This document shows, piece by piece, positions 11,992 through 22,807 of a DNA stretch of 64,000 nt. The position numbers and the translations under genes are program-made. Numbering within the stretch: position 1 is the stretch's first letter; the number at the start of each line of letters is the position of its first letter. The notes under the pieces were generated by a model, which made no database searches, was not told the origin of the DNA, and was given only the letters and a program-made list of their open reading frames with translations. The stretch is from Canna indica (Eukaryota > Streptophyta > Magnoliopsida > Zingiberales > Cannaceae): the NCBI GenBank assembly GCA_034359265.1, contig CP136893.1, positions 25,490,001 to 25,554,000 on the forward strand, in the 5' to 3' direction.

Positions 11992-12220
11992 TTAAACATT
12001 TAAATTTTGGTCACATAATTGACTAATACTCACAAGATTGGCCTTGAGATCATCTACCAATGTCGAACTTGGAATTCCTAAAACATTGAGTGTTCCAACT
12101 TCTACAACATTTCTATGCCTTCCATCTCCAAAGATTACAGTTGCACCTTCATGTTTCTGGATATTTTTCAAATATTCTGAGTTCCCTGTCATATGCTGAG
12201 AACAACCAATGTCGAAATAC
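11992..12220 (-). pseudogene. C2 protease region
   Basis: The frame MTGNSEYLKNIQKHEGATVI followed by FGDGRHRNVVEVGTLNVLGI and LKANLVSISQLCDQ is the region just downstream of the copia aspartic protease active site. The active-site motif lies beyond a break at about 12200-12240. Confidence 0.8.
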
Positions 12221-12455
12221 TATGATCCAAGAGAAGAAACAGTCTTTTACATAAAAGCAACTTTGCAATTATGATTAATTTTCCTTACCCAAACTTGTTT
12301 AACTTTCTACTTGAGGATTTTCATGCATCTTTCTCCTTAGTTTGTTGACAAGCTTGAGACAATTTGTAATTATGTGTCCTCTACACTTGCAATAGTAACA
12401 TGTAGGTACTCTTCTTCCTTTCCTTGTAGTGGACTATTGATAACCGGAGGATTCT

Positions 12456-13951
12456 TTATGGAAGTTCTTCATTTGAATGGGCAGTTGAGACTGGAGTTTC
12501 GACTGTACGTCTCGACTTAGTGTATTCAAGACTAGCATAATTAGAAGGACATTTTTCTGCACTCAAAATTTTATTTAGAGTATCAGTGGAATTCATCATT
12601 CTGACTTCTTTTTTTATCTTTTCAAGTTCAGTAATCAACTTGTACTCTTTATCAGATTTTTCAGCAATCTGTCTTTGGTATGTCTTCACTTCCTCTTCGT
12701 GTTTCCCTTTTTGATCAACCAAGAGCTTGTTTTGATTACTGAGAGTCTTGTTGAGTTTTGTCACTTCAACTCATTTATCAAACATCTCTTCATAAACTTC
12801 TTCACGACTATCAGCACACTGTTTCTTATTTTGTTCATTACCAATGTCTGAGTTACAAGCAGTTCGAACTATGTCAACTATGCAGGCAACAAAGGCTCTA
12901 TATTTTCCTTGCTCAAATTCTTTTGTGTCATCTTCTTCATCATCATCACTCCAAGTAGCTATAAAGGACTTCTTGAGTTTTTTCTGTATATTTGGACATT
13001 CAGATCTGATATGATCATATCCTTCACATTCAAAGCACTGAACTCCTTTAGACTTCTGTTTAAGATCAGACTTATAAGCAGAAGATTGAGTTCTTCTATT
13101 TTCACCAAAGGAAGAACTTGTTTTGGAGCCGGTTGAAACTGATGTTTGAAGTGCGAATTCTGATTTTGCTTGTTCTTAGCCCTTAGAAATCTTCTGAAAT
13201 TTTTTGTCATAAGTGCATATGCTACATCCATCTCTTCTTCAGAACAGTCATCAGACTTGTTCTTGTCTTCAGTAACATTGAAAACAAAATTCCTCCTTTT
13301 CTCTTTATGAGAATATTTTTCAGACAACTCCAACTCATATGTTTCAAGTTTACCCATCAAGGTGTCAAGGGTAATGGTTGAGGAATCATGAACTTCACCT
13401 ATAGCAGCGGCCTTCATGTCAAATTTGGTAGACATGAATCTTAGAACTTTTCTTACCATCTTTTCTTCAAAGAATGGCTCTCCAAGGATGGAAGCATTGT
13501 TCATCAAATCTTTAATGCGTCCACGAAAGTCTTGAATGCTTTCATCTTCCCCCATTTTCAGGTTCTCAAATCTAGTATTTAGAATTTCAACCTTTGACTT
13601 ACGAAGAATCAAGGATCCTTCATAAATTCTCTCCAAAATCTTCCATGCTTACTTTGCAAGAGTACACGCCAAGGTAAGTTTGAATTGAGAGGGATCTACT
13701 CCACTGAAAATGGCATTCAGGGTCTTGTTATCATAGTTTGGGGCAATAATTTCTGCTATGGTATACTGGTTCTTTGGCTTCTTGTCAGTCCCATTAATAG
13801 TTGGAGAAGTATATCCTTCTTCTATAGAATTCCAGCAACGATCATCAGTGGACTTGATGAAAGCCCTCATCCGAGCCTTCCAATAAGCATAGTTTGTTTC
13901 AACTAGAAGTGGAGGAACATTGATAGTATTTCTCATTGGCATTCCTTCCAT
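12456..13951 (-). pseudogene. C2 gag
   Basis: Starts at 13951 with MEGMPMRNTINVPPLLVETN and runs through the gag core (13636-12959). A frameshift near 13100 separates it from an intact CCHC zinc knuckle (CFECEGYDHIRSEC, about 12993-13034) that binds RNA in this family. A Lys/Glu-rich, probably coiled-coil tail ends near 12456. A stop also lies near 13640. It is better preserved than C1 gag, consistent with C2 being the younger insertion. Confidence 0.87.
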
Positions 13952-14010
13952 CTTGAATATGAAATAAGAGACACACCAATGATCTTGTGCAAGTAGAGGT
14001 TAGCACAACC

Positions 14011-14022
14011 GCTTTGATACCA
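14011..14022 (-). other. C2 primer binding site
   Basis: On the minus strand TGGTATCAAAGC, one mismatch from the initiator-Met type site, two bases from the LTR edge at 14025. Confidence 0.82.
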
Positions 14023-14024
14023 AA

Positions 14025-14425
14025 TGACAATATAGGTCTTTTAGGGAACTTCTGTAAATGACAATTGCATAGGAAGTTGAAACTGTTATAACAATTGCCT
14101 TAAGTATCAAACTAAGAACCAAAATAGACATACGCAACCACCAGTATTTGTTTACGTAGTTCAGTGACAAAGAATGTCACCTAATCTGTGAGGCACTCAT
14201 CGAACAGATGCATAATCAACTATCAGAAAGTACAACTTCTAGCTCTAAGGTTTCACACATCAAAATCTAGCTATCCGTATATATATATACGGAGATGTTG
14301 CCTTCTTTGCACTAAGCAGTCTCAACTCCTTTAAAATCGGCAACAGAGTATTTGCACAATGGAGATATCGACAATAATTCCTTCTCCAATATTTATATAT
14401 GACAACTGAAGGATCTGAATAAAAT
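14025..14425 (-). repeat. C2 5' LTR (right copy, truncated)
   Basis: Same sequence as the left LTR with an internal deletion marked by a perfect 20-bp palindrome, TCCGTATATATATATACGGA (14274-14293). Its outer end is missing. Confidence 0.8.
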
Positions 14426-16660
14426 GCTGACCTTTGAATGTGAAGGATATGACCAGGTCAGATATGAGTGTCCAAATTTACAGAAAAAATTAAAGAAATC
14501 ATTCATAGTAACTTGGAGTAATGATGATGATGATGAAGAAGACTATGTTAAATTTGAGAAATTTACCAACAAATTTGTTGCCTTCACAGCAAGCATCGGT
14601 GAGCCAGTCTAAACACCAGACGGTACAGATATAGAGGATGATTAGATCAATGTGCCCAAGATTTTGAAGATGTCTACCAACAGATGTTTGATAAATGGGT
14701 AGAAGTTGCTAAGCCGAACAAGTCACTAAGTGATCAAAACAAACGTCTAATTCAATAGAAGGAAGAGCTTGAGTTAGAAATTGAATCACTTCAAATTCAG
14801 ATTGAAGAAAGGAAAAATTGTGAGGCCAGATTGACTGGTGAACTAAAGGAGGTAAAGAAGGAGGTGAGAATGATGAACTCGAGTAACACACTGAATGAGA
14901 TTTTGAGTGCACGAAAATGTTATCCAAATCATAGTGGGCTTGGATATACTAGACCATCTCGATCAGTTGAAGTCTTAGTCGAAACTGCCTATCCACAGGA
15001 AGTTTGTCCAAAGTGATTCTGCAAGCCATCAACATACTACTGTTTGAAAACAAATAGGATGGAACATGAGAGTGCTAGTATGTCACTATTGTAAACTCAA
15101 AGGGCATACAAGGACAAATTGCTCAAAAATGTACAATGATTTGATAAAAAGGAGATGTGTGAAACAACAAAGTATAAAGTGAAGCAAATTTGGTAAGAAA
15201 AGTTGATCTCATGTGCCAAGTTGCTTTCATGTCCAAAACATTTTCGTCTCTAGATTCATGGTATTTTGACAATGGATGTTCACAATATATGATTGGTAAC
15301 CAAGACAATTTGAAAGATGTTCAAAAATATGGGAATGTCAAGGTAACCTTTGGTGATGGTGGTCATGGCCATGTTATAGGGATTGGTACACTTGATGTTC
15401 CAAGAATACCAAATCTGAAAAATATCTTATTGGTTGAAGGACTTAAAGCAAACCTAGTGAGTATAAGTCAATTGTGTGATCAAAATTTAAGTATTCAGTT
15501 TACTAGAAGTAATTGTAAGGTCTATGATGATGATAGAGATTGCACACATTCTTGAGAGAAACAGATCAAATGACAACTTCTATAAAGTAACACATTCATC
15601 AGTCTACTTCATAATTACTTCATTCGACATCAATCTTTGGCATCGCGGAATGGGTCATGTAAGTTACAGAGATCTCAAGAAAATTGTATATGGTGGAGCG
15701 GTCAAAGGAATCCCTAAATTATCAAGAGAACCAGAAAATGTGTGTGGCCCGTGTCAAGAAGGTAAACAAATAAGATAGTCTCACAAACAGTTGCAACTGA
15801 TTACAACTTCGAGACCCCTAGAGTTGCTTCACTTAGATCTCATTGGTCCAATGCAAGTTGAGAGTCTTTGAGGTAAAAAAATATGTGTTTGTATGTGTTG
15901 ATGATTACTCACGTTTTACTTGGATGGATTTTTTATGTGAGAAGTCTAATGCCTTCAGCATTTTTAAGAGGCTGTGTATGAGGCTACAAAATGAAAAGCG
16001 ACTTCAAATCATGAAGGTAATCAGAATAAGAAGTTATCACGGCAGAGAGTTTGAGAATTGCTCTTTTCTCATAGTAATGTGATAAAAGTGGGATACTACA
16101 TGAGTTCTCGGCTCCAAAGAACCCACAACAAATGGTTTGGTCGAAAGAAAGAATCGAACAATTCAAGAGATGGCCCATGTTATGCTTAATGCAAGAAATG
16201 TATCTGAGAGATTTTGGGCAGAAGCAATAAATATTGCATGTTACACAATAAACTGGATTTATCTTCTACCAGGGACTATGCAAACTCCGTATGAATTATG
16301 GAAGGGAAGAAAGCCGAATCTCACTTATTTTCTTGTGTTTGGCAGTCGATGTTATGTTATTAATGAACAAGAGTATCTTGGGAAAATGCAGAGTAAAAGT
16401 GATGAAGCAATAATTTAGGATATTCCACAAACAATCAAGCTTATCGAGTGTACAACAAAAGAACTCGAGTGTACAGGATGAATAGCAAATGTGATAGTTG
16501 ATAACTCTCCAAACTTTCAAGTTCTAACAGCTGATTAGAAGGAAGAAACCAGTGCTAGTCAAAACACAGCCAAGTCTACTGATCAGGCAGTTGGAACTGA
16601 TGGTGTACAGGATGAATAAATGAGTGCTGGAATATAAAAGTCAACAAGAGTTCTCAAGGA
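14426..16660 (+). pseudogene. C1 gag end, protease and integrase (broken)
   Basis: Continues C1 after C2. A damaged zinc knuckle (CEGYDQVRYEC; the His is Gln) and an acidic gag tail come first. The protease follows (15190-15555; active site read as WYFDNGCSQYMIG, so D-S-G has become D-N-G). Next is an HHCC integrase finger (LWHRGMGH ... CGPCQEGK, 15640-15770) and the integrase core (15780-16420). In the core the second catalytic Asp is replaced (IRSYHGREF for the usual SDHGREF). At least five stops or shifts break the frame. Confidence 0.87.
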
Positions 16661-17164
16661 TCATCCCATACAAAATGTGATTGGAAGTCTAGATGATGGT
16701 ATTAAAATTAGAAGTCAACCGAGGAAGAACTATCAGGATATGATTAGATATTCTTGCTATACATCCAAAGTTGAGCCCAAAAATGTAAAAGAAACTTTGA
16801 AAGATGAAATTTAGATCACAACTATGCAAGAGGAACTACAACAGTTTGAGAGAAATGATGTCTGGGAACTAGTTCCGAGACCCGAAGGTATGAACATTGT
16901 TGGGACAAAGTATCATCCCATACAAAATGTTATTGGAAGTCTAGATGATGGTATTAAAACTAGAAATCAATTGAGGAAGAACTATGACGATATGATCATA
17001 TTTTCTTGATATACATCCAAAGTTGAGCCCAAAAAGGTAAAAGAATATTTGAAAGATGAATTTTGGATCACAGCTATGCAAGAGGAACTACAACCGTTTG
17101 AGAGAAATGATGTCTAGGAACTAGTTCCGAGACCCGAAGGTGTTAACATTGTTGGGAAAAAGTG
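16661..17164 (+). repeat. 252-bp in-frame tandem duplication in C1 pol
   Basis: Unit 1 (16661-16912) and unit 2 (16913-17164) are near-identical. Each starts TCATCCCATACAAAATG and ends GAACATTGTTGGG or its variant. The period of 252 bases equals 84 codons. The units span the integrase/RT linker and the first residues of RT (EELQQFERNDVWELVPRPEG). Each unit has its own separate stop mutations, so the duplication predates part of the decay. Confidence 0.92.
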
Positions 17165-18450
17165 GATTTTCAAAAATAAAATAGATGAAGCAGTGAACAT
17201 CACCAGAAACAAAGCTAAACTCGTTGCTCGGGGATTCAACCAGATTAAAGGGTTAGATTATGATGAGACATTTGCACCGGTTGCACATCTTGAATCTATC
17301 ATATTATTACTAGTTGTTGCCTGCTATATGAGATTTAAATTATTTCAGATGGACGTGAAAAAAACATTCTTGAATGGGTTTCTAAATGAAGAAACTTATG
17401 CTGAGCAACCAAAGGTCTTTGAGGATCCTACACATTTAGATTATGTGTATAGACTGAAAAGGGCACTCTATGATCTCAATCATACTCCAAGAGCGTGGTA
17501 TAAAGACTTGCACAACATCTTCTCCTCAAAGGATATAAAAAAGGAAGTGCTAATCAAACTTTGTTTATCAAGAGGAAAGGGTTCGATTTGGTGATAGCTC
17601 AAATATATGTTTATGACATTGTATTTGGATCTACTTTAGAAGTTTATGTAGATCAATTTGTACAAGACATGAAATCTAAATTTGAAATGAGTATGGTTGG
17701 AGAAATGAGTTATTTTCTCAGTTTTCAGGTAAAACAAACTGAGAATCTGGTTCTCAAGTTTGGGATGGACAGTTCAAGTCAGTTGATCTGTGTCTTTATC
17801 GGAGTATGATTGGAAGTCTGTTATATCTAACAGCTAGTAGGCCAGACTTAAGTTTCAGTGTTGGTTTTTGTGCAAGATATCAAGCAAATCCAAAGGAGTC
17901 TCGTCTTCAGGCTGTGAAAAGAATTCTAAAATATGTAAAAGGAACTATAGATTTTGGACTTTGGTATTTAAGTGGATACAAATCCTTGTCTTGTAGGGTT
18001 CACTAATGCAGATTAGGCTAAAAATATAGATGATAGGAAAAGCACGACCGGAGGATGTTTTTATATTGGAACAAATCTAGTAGCATGGCTAAGTAAGAAA
18101 TAGAATTCTATTTTACTCTCCTCTGCAGAAGTTGAGTATTTAGCTGTTGGTAGTTGTAGTACTCAGTTACTTTGGATGAAGAATATGTTGATGGATTATG
18201 GGTTCTAATAGAATGAGATAATCCTGTATTGTGATAATACAAGTGCAATAAATATTACAAATAATCCAGTTATGCACTCTCGTACAAAGCACATTGATAT
18301 TCAGTATCATTTTATGAGAGAACTGGTTGAACACAAAGTGATAAAAATTGAATATATTTCTACTGAGCGTCAAGTAGCAGATATGTTTACAAAATCTTTA
18401 GATGGAGGCAGATTTGAACAGCTGAGGTCAAGCTTATGTATCTTGTAATT
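17165..18450 (+). pseudogene. C1 reverse transcriptase and RNase H (broken)
   Basis: Copia RT from KWIFKNKIDEAVNITRNKAK through MRFKLFQMDVKKTFLNGF to the active site, where YVDD reads YVYD (17605-17625), so it is dead. RNase H follows (17806-18450), with DLSFSVGFCARYQANP, a CDNTSAI box, and KHIDIQYHF ... QVADMFTKSLDGGRFEQLR at the end. Frame breaks lie near 17560, 17800 and 18000. The element's own polypurine tract follows at once. Confidence 0.88.
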
Positions 18451-18463
18451 TATAAAAAAGGGG
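18451..18463 (+). other. C1 polypurine tract
   Basis: A run of A then G (AAAAAAGGGGGGG) follows the RNase H stop, where plus-strand DNA synthesis is primed in LTR elements. The 3' LTR should start here but is interrupted within a few bases. Confidence 0.8.
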
Positions 18464-18464
18464 G

Positions 18465-19371
18465 GGTTATATATATAGGGGAAATTGACAAATCTAACTC
18501 AAACTTTGACGAAATTAATAAATTTAACCCACCTTTTAATTTGCATCAAGTATAACTCATACTCTTGAATTTACATCAATTATAACCCCTCGTTTGCTTG
18601 CTGTTAATCGAGTTGTTACTTGTTGACTTGGCATCCCAGTCAGCAACATAGATAATAATTTTTAATCGTAACTTGCCACGTCAGCATCTGCGAAAATAGA
18701 GAATAAAAAAACATTTTAAACCCTAAATATGAACACAGGTAATTAGGGTTTTAATCTCAATAGGTTGCTATAATTACACCCTTTAATTTTTCGTTGGAGA
18801 TTCCTGTATTGCAACTAATGGGTGCGCCATATATGAGCAACAAACCAATTCTAAAAGTTGATAACAAGGTAATGTAAGTGCAATTCTTGTTTTCGAACAA
18901 ATATTTTTCCTTCGTACTTCTTCCACTTACATGCATGCAATTGCTACTAAATACCATTTATTCTTTAAAAAGAGAGACCTATGTAATCCACAATTTATAA
19001 TGCTCTGAATACTAACAAGAATTCAGCAATGGTATTTAGAAGGCTAGTACTGCATGACACTTCTAATTAGTTAAACATGTAATTCTTTGATAAAGATGGT
19101 TGGCTACTAATGATATTGATCTCTATTATGTGCATTTAAAAGATACAGAAAAAGAAATAACCAAAGAATTAAGGAGAATGTAATAGAGTTATATTTTTTT
19201 TATAAAATATCTATGTGGAAGACATAGTAGAAAGTACTTAAAGTAAGGAAATAGGCATGGGATATTTAAGAAGATTATGTTATTTATAGTAGTAAGCCAA
19301 CATTATGTTATGTTAGTTAAACTCACTAATAAATGTCTTTGTTCATGTTGTTACTTACTACAAGCACTATC
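18465..19371. other. Left part of a composite insertion in the C1 3' LTR
   Basis: Begins near GGGGAAATTGACAAATC, which looks like the edge of a TIR-type DNA transposon, but no matching inverted end was found before 22084. No coding signal until 19372. Confidence 0.35.
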
Positions 19372-19995
19372 AACTCAGAGATGTGTTGGAGGCATGTGAG
19401 AGGATGCATGCACATTTGACAGCCGCAATGGTATCAAATGATCCGTTGTTCGTGCAGGTAAGATTTATTAGTGTCAGAATATTATGCACATTTTCTTATC
19501 TCCTTGATGCATCACTTCAAAAACTCTCATGAACTTATTGAAGACATGGTAGAAATACTCCTGAAGTGCTAGACAACATAAGAATTATTGAGAAAATTTT
19601 CAAGGAAAGAAATCCAAGTGCAGTTAAAGAGCTTCAATGTGATTCCTCTCTTGAAGACGGTGACTCCTCTCTTGCATCAATGCAGAAAGTTATTGGGAAT
19701 ACGGTGAACATGACAACATATGCTGGAATTAGGGCGAGGACCACAAGAGCTCCGCAGAACCATTGGTGATTGAGATAGTTAAGCATTATGTATGTGCTTT
19801 ATTTCAAGCTAAGGACCACATGACAGTGTGATGCCAATAATCAAAAATCATTGCAGGTTTGGACCAGTTGGTGATCCCAGAGGTGTAGAAATTGGTATCC
19901 CTGAAGCAATCAAACTTGTTTGGTCTTGCCATAGAGAGATCATACATGATGTTGGCCCCTTGCCACAAAATTGGAAACTCCCACCACCTTCATAA
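19372..19995 (+). pseudogene. P5CDH: Captured fragment of delta-1-pyrroline-5-carboxylate dehydrogenase
   Basis: Three exons of the C-terminal end of mitochondrial P5C dehydrogenase (ALDH12), which oxidises P5C to glutamate in proline breakdown. Exon A (19372-19457) reads ERMHAHLTAAMVSNDPLFVQ and ends CAG|GTAAGA. Exon B (19686-19765) reads KVIGNTVNMTTYAG and TRAPQNHW, entered through TGCAG. Exon C (19857-19995) reads FGPVGDPRG ... EAIKLVWSCHREII ... GPLPQNW and ends in a natural stop. Phases agree at both junctions. Introns remain, so the copy was made from genomic DNA. The 19458-19685 intron contains an extra open stretch (NIRIIEKIFKERNPSAVKEL) I cannot assign. The catalytic Cys and NAD-binding region are absent. 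It sits inside the C1 3' LTR, so it is not the functional gene. Confidence 0.85.
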
Positions 19996-20382
19996 GGCAA
20001 TCAATAGAGAAGAAGCAAAGCATGCTGATAAATGACCACAAATTGTAACAGTGATCAGAATGACTACAAATGTTTGAAATAAGATGTTGGAACTTCAAGT
20101 GGAGAAAGAAAATATTATTTTTATTTCTCCATAGAATGTTCAGGATTTCCCCTCATCCTCTCATTTGTATAATTTTATGTTATAATTTTTTTTTTCAATA
20201 AAGGCTAGGCTTCTGTTGTTAATTTCAGTTCTCCTCATTAATAATTGCAACTTCACCTACACTGTTTGATCATGATTTGGATTGATTGCAAAGTAGAACA
20301 AAAACTCAGATTTGATAACAAGTGGATGATCTGATGGTATTAATCAATGAACTAAAAGGAATTGATAGCATTGGGGGTGTAA
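19996..20382. other. Sequence between P5CDH fragment and hairpin array
   Basis: No coding content. The part following the stop may be the 3' untranslated region of the captured gene (a T-rich stretch and an AATAAAG near 20200). Confidence 0.35.
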
Positions 20383-20604
20383 TTTCCTAGGGGTTTCATC
20401 CCCCAGGAAAACTCCTATTTCTTAGGGTCTTGGCCCTAGGAAAAACTCCTATTTCCTGGGGTCTTGGCCTCCAGGAAAATTACTATTTCCTAGGAGTCTC
20501 GACCCCCAGGAAAACTCCTATTTTCTAGGGTCTCGTCCCCAGGAAAACTCCTATTTCTTGGGTGTCGGCCCCCAGGAAAACTACTATTTCCTAGGGGTCT
20601 CGAC
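20383..20604. repeat. Tandem hairpin array
   Basis: About six copies of a 37-38 bp unit, each an imperfect palindrome of the form CCTAGGGGTCTCGACCCCCAGG followed by AAAACTCCTATTT. The array resumes after the solo LTR (TTGGCCCCCAGGATAACTATTTG at 21891). Arrays like this form the subterminal ends of some CACTA and MULE elements. Confidence 0.8.
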
Positions 20605-21890
20605 TATTAGTGAAATGGCCATACTAGAGGGGAGATGAATGGTGTATTAACTAAATCTATTTGTCTAAATTCGATTTTTAAACTTTTCTTAAACTACTTA
20701 GGCAATTTACGATTGAATGATAAAATGCGGAAGCGATAAATAATAAAGCAATTAATACAATCAAAATATCAATACTAACACAAAGATTTATAGTGGTTCG
20801 GCCCCAATGCCTACTCCACTACCTAAGCACCGTGCTTAGAATTTCACACCCAAATTCACTAAATTATGAGTAACTTACAATTGAGGACTTTACACCGGAA
20901 AGACCCTACACTCACCTCGAAGGCACTCCACACCTGGAAGTATCCCGCCTTCCTACTGAGTGAGCTTTCCCACCTCAATTCCTACGACCTACTCCTAACT
21001 TAGTTTACACAAGTGTCTTTACACTTTCTACACCAAGGTAACCACTTACACACAAGACCACACACTAGGTCTTCTTACAAACTCAAGTAAATTAAAGTAA
21101 AAATAAATAAATAAAAAATCTATTACAAGAAGGAGGTGAAGAGAACTTATCACAATGGAAACACCTCCTCTTCTTGAGCCTAGCACCATTGATGAGCCCT
21201 CCAATGAAGAACACTTGAAGATGAGGGATCAAGAGCTAGGTTTAAAGGATTTGATCAATGAGAAGCTTAGAGGATGCTAAAGATCACTCTTTGAGGTTTT
21301 TTAGCATCATCTGGAGCTCGGGAGAGAGTTTAGGGTGGGTATTTATAACCCCCCAAACAAAGGGCTCGTCAACAAGCGTATTTTTGCCCGTTGCCAACGC
21401 CCGGTCGCTTGCTGATCGATTGTCGGTCGACCAATGGATCGACCGCCCAAGCGGCCGCGGCATTCTGCCACTTCTGGGCGCACTTTGGTCGATCGACTGA
21501 TCGACCGAATTGGCTACTGCCAATTCTCTGCTTCATCTGGTTGATCGACCGGTCGATCGAACCTAGGCTGAGCTTGATTTTTTCAACCTTCTTCTTGTGC
21601 GCTTCGTTTCTGGGTTCTGGCCTTCAACGTGCGTCAGCTTGGAGAGCTTTCCATGTGTTCTTTAAACTCGTCCAAGACATCTTTGGTGCACACGTCAAAC
21701 TTCGAAAAATTTTCGCAATAAACCCGAACACGACGACCAATGTCCTTCCGATTTTCCAATTTCTTCCAATCGAGGACTTCGAGTGCTAATCGATATGGAA
21801 CCTGAAAATATTTGTCAATGAAATATTAGTTCAATGTTTGCTATCATCAAAATCGAGATTAAGACCAAGGTTGAAAACCTTGGGCCAACA
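20605..21890. mobile_element. Solo LTR, same family as 40400-42031
   Basis: Starts TATTAGTGAAATGGCC (mutated TGTTGG) and ends GGGCCAACA. Long stretches match 40400-42031, including the phrase TTTATAGTGGTTCGGCC and the tail AAGACCAAGGTTGAAAACCTTGGGCCAACA. There is no internal region. It splits the hairpin array. A five-base duplication is no longer clear. It holds a cluster of GGTCGATCGACC-like sites at 21412-21560. Confidence 0.8.
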
Positions 21891-22084
21891 TTGGCCCCCA
21901 GGATAACTATTTGTTTCCGAAGGTCACTAGTTGACCTTCAAATATTCATTTACCGACGGGGTTTTTTCTGAGGACACTTGGGGGTCAGGTGGTCCTCACT
22001 AAAAGGATTTACTGGGGGCAAGAAAGGTTTTAGTGGGGGTCTTGGCTCCCAAGAAATGTCATATTTGAGTGAGTGTGTGTGTGT
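21891..22084. repeat. Right end of composite insertion
   Basis: More GGGGGTC/GACCCCC-type inverted motifs and AAGAAATGTCATATTTGAGTG near 22054-22076, then a GT/GA microsatellite where C1 LTR sequence resumes. This is probably the right terminal region of the element that carried the P5CDH piece. Confidence 0.45.
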
Positions 22085-22619
22085 GAGAGAGAGAGAGATG
22101 TGATTTTTTATCCACTCTCGTATGCAAAAAATAGTTGTTGCTATTTTGATCAAGGAGAGATATCTTGTTGAGAGACTGTGGATCACCAACAACAATTTCT
22201 ACAAGCTATTCAAAATTGGAGTTGGATAGTACTCTATTGTTGAGACATCGTAGAGAGGCAAGTTGTTTATTACTTGTATTAGCAAAGAGGATTTTGTTAA
22301 TCTCCATTCATTTAAGTAGATAGTATGATTTCGTTATGTAAAATCCAATTACTTGTAGTAGTACTTTGTGATAGTGATTTGGGCATCTGTGCGGTGAATG
22401 CCTCGCAGATTAGGTGACGTGACTATCACTAAACTGCGTAAATAAATTTTCTATGTTGTTAGCATCTTTCTGTGTTTTATTTATATCTACTTATCATTCT
22501 GTTCAAAAGCTAGTTCTAGTATCAGTTGCAACACAATAATCAACTGACTATTAAAATAGAAAGTTCACAACTCTGAATTCAACACTGATAATTAAGGTTC
22601 CATAGAGACAATTTAGACA
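22085..22619 (+). repeat. C1 3' LTR remnant
   Basis: Matches the 5' LTR from about 7810 to 8393 and ends ATTTAGACA, followed by the duplicated target CAGCT. Confidence 0.87.
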
Positions 22620-22807
22620 CAGCTCATTGAACCCGAGAAAGTTCTTGGGTAGGGATACCAACTTATCTAAGGATGCGTTACGACACGGAGGCACACACTA
22701 CAAGATGTTATTTTTTTAGTGGCAATTAATTAGTAGCAATAAGATAATTGCTGCTAAATAACTTAGAGGGAGCAAATTTTTTACATAATTTAGCATCTAT
22801 TATTTAA

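Larger units (their letters stand above)
9308..14425 (-). mobile_element. Ty1-copia retrotransposon C2, nested in C1 gag
   Basis: A copia element of the same family as C1 in opposite orientation. Its two LTRs share the plus-strand left edge TGACAATATAGGTCT (9308 and 14025). The complement of its primer site lies at 14011-14022. Gag, protease, integrase and part of RT are read on the minus strand from 13951 to about 10260. RNase H and the end of RT are missing. The right-hand LTR stops at about 14425 without its natural end, directly against C1 gag sequence (TTTGAATGTGAAGG), so one edge and part of C1 gag were deleted. No target duplication can be matched. Confidence 0.85.
7583..22619 (+). mobile_element. 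Ty1-copia retrotransposon C1 with nested insertions
   Basis: One degenerate copia element. It has a 5' LTR at 7583-8393, an initiator-Met type primer site at 8396, gag from 8467, pol at 14426-18450, a polypurine tract near 18455-18463, and a 3' LTR remnant at 22085-22619. The 5' LTR and 3' remnant match over about 530 bp, and the whole is bounded by the exact duplication CAGCT (7578-7582 and 22620-22624). Two insertions split it: C2 in gag (9308-14425) and a composite insertion in the start of the 3' LTR (about 18465-22084). Stops and frameshifts occur throughout, so it is not active. Confidence 0.85.
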
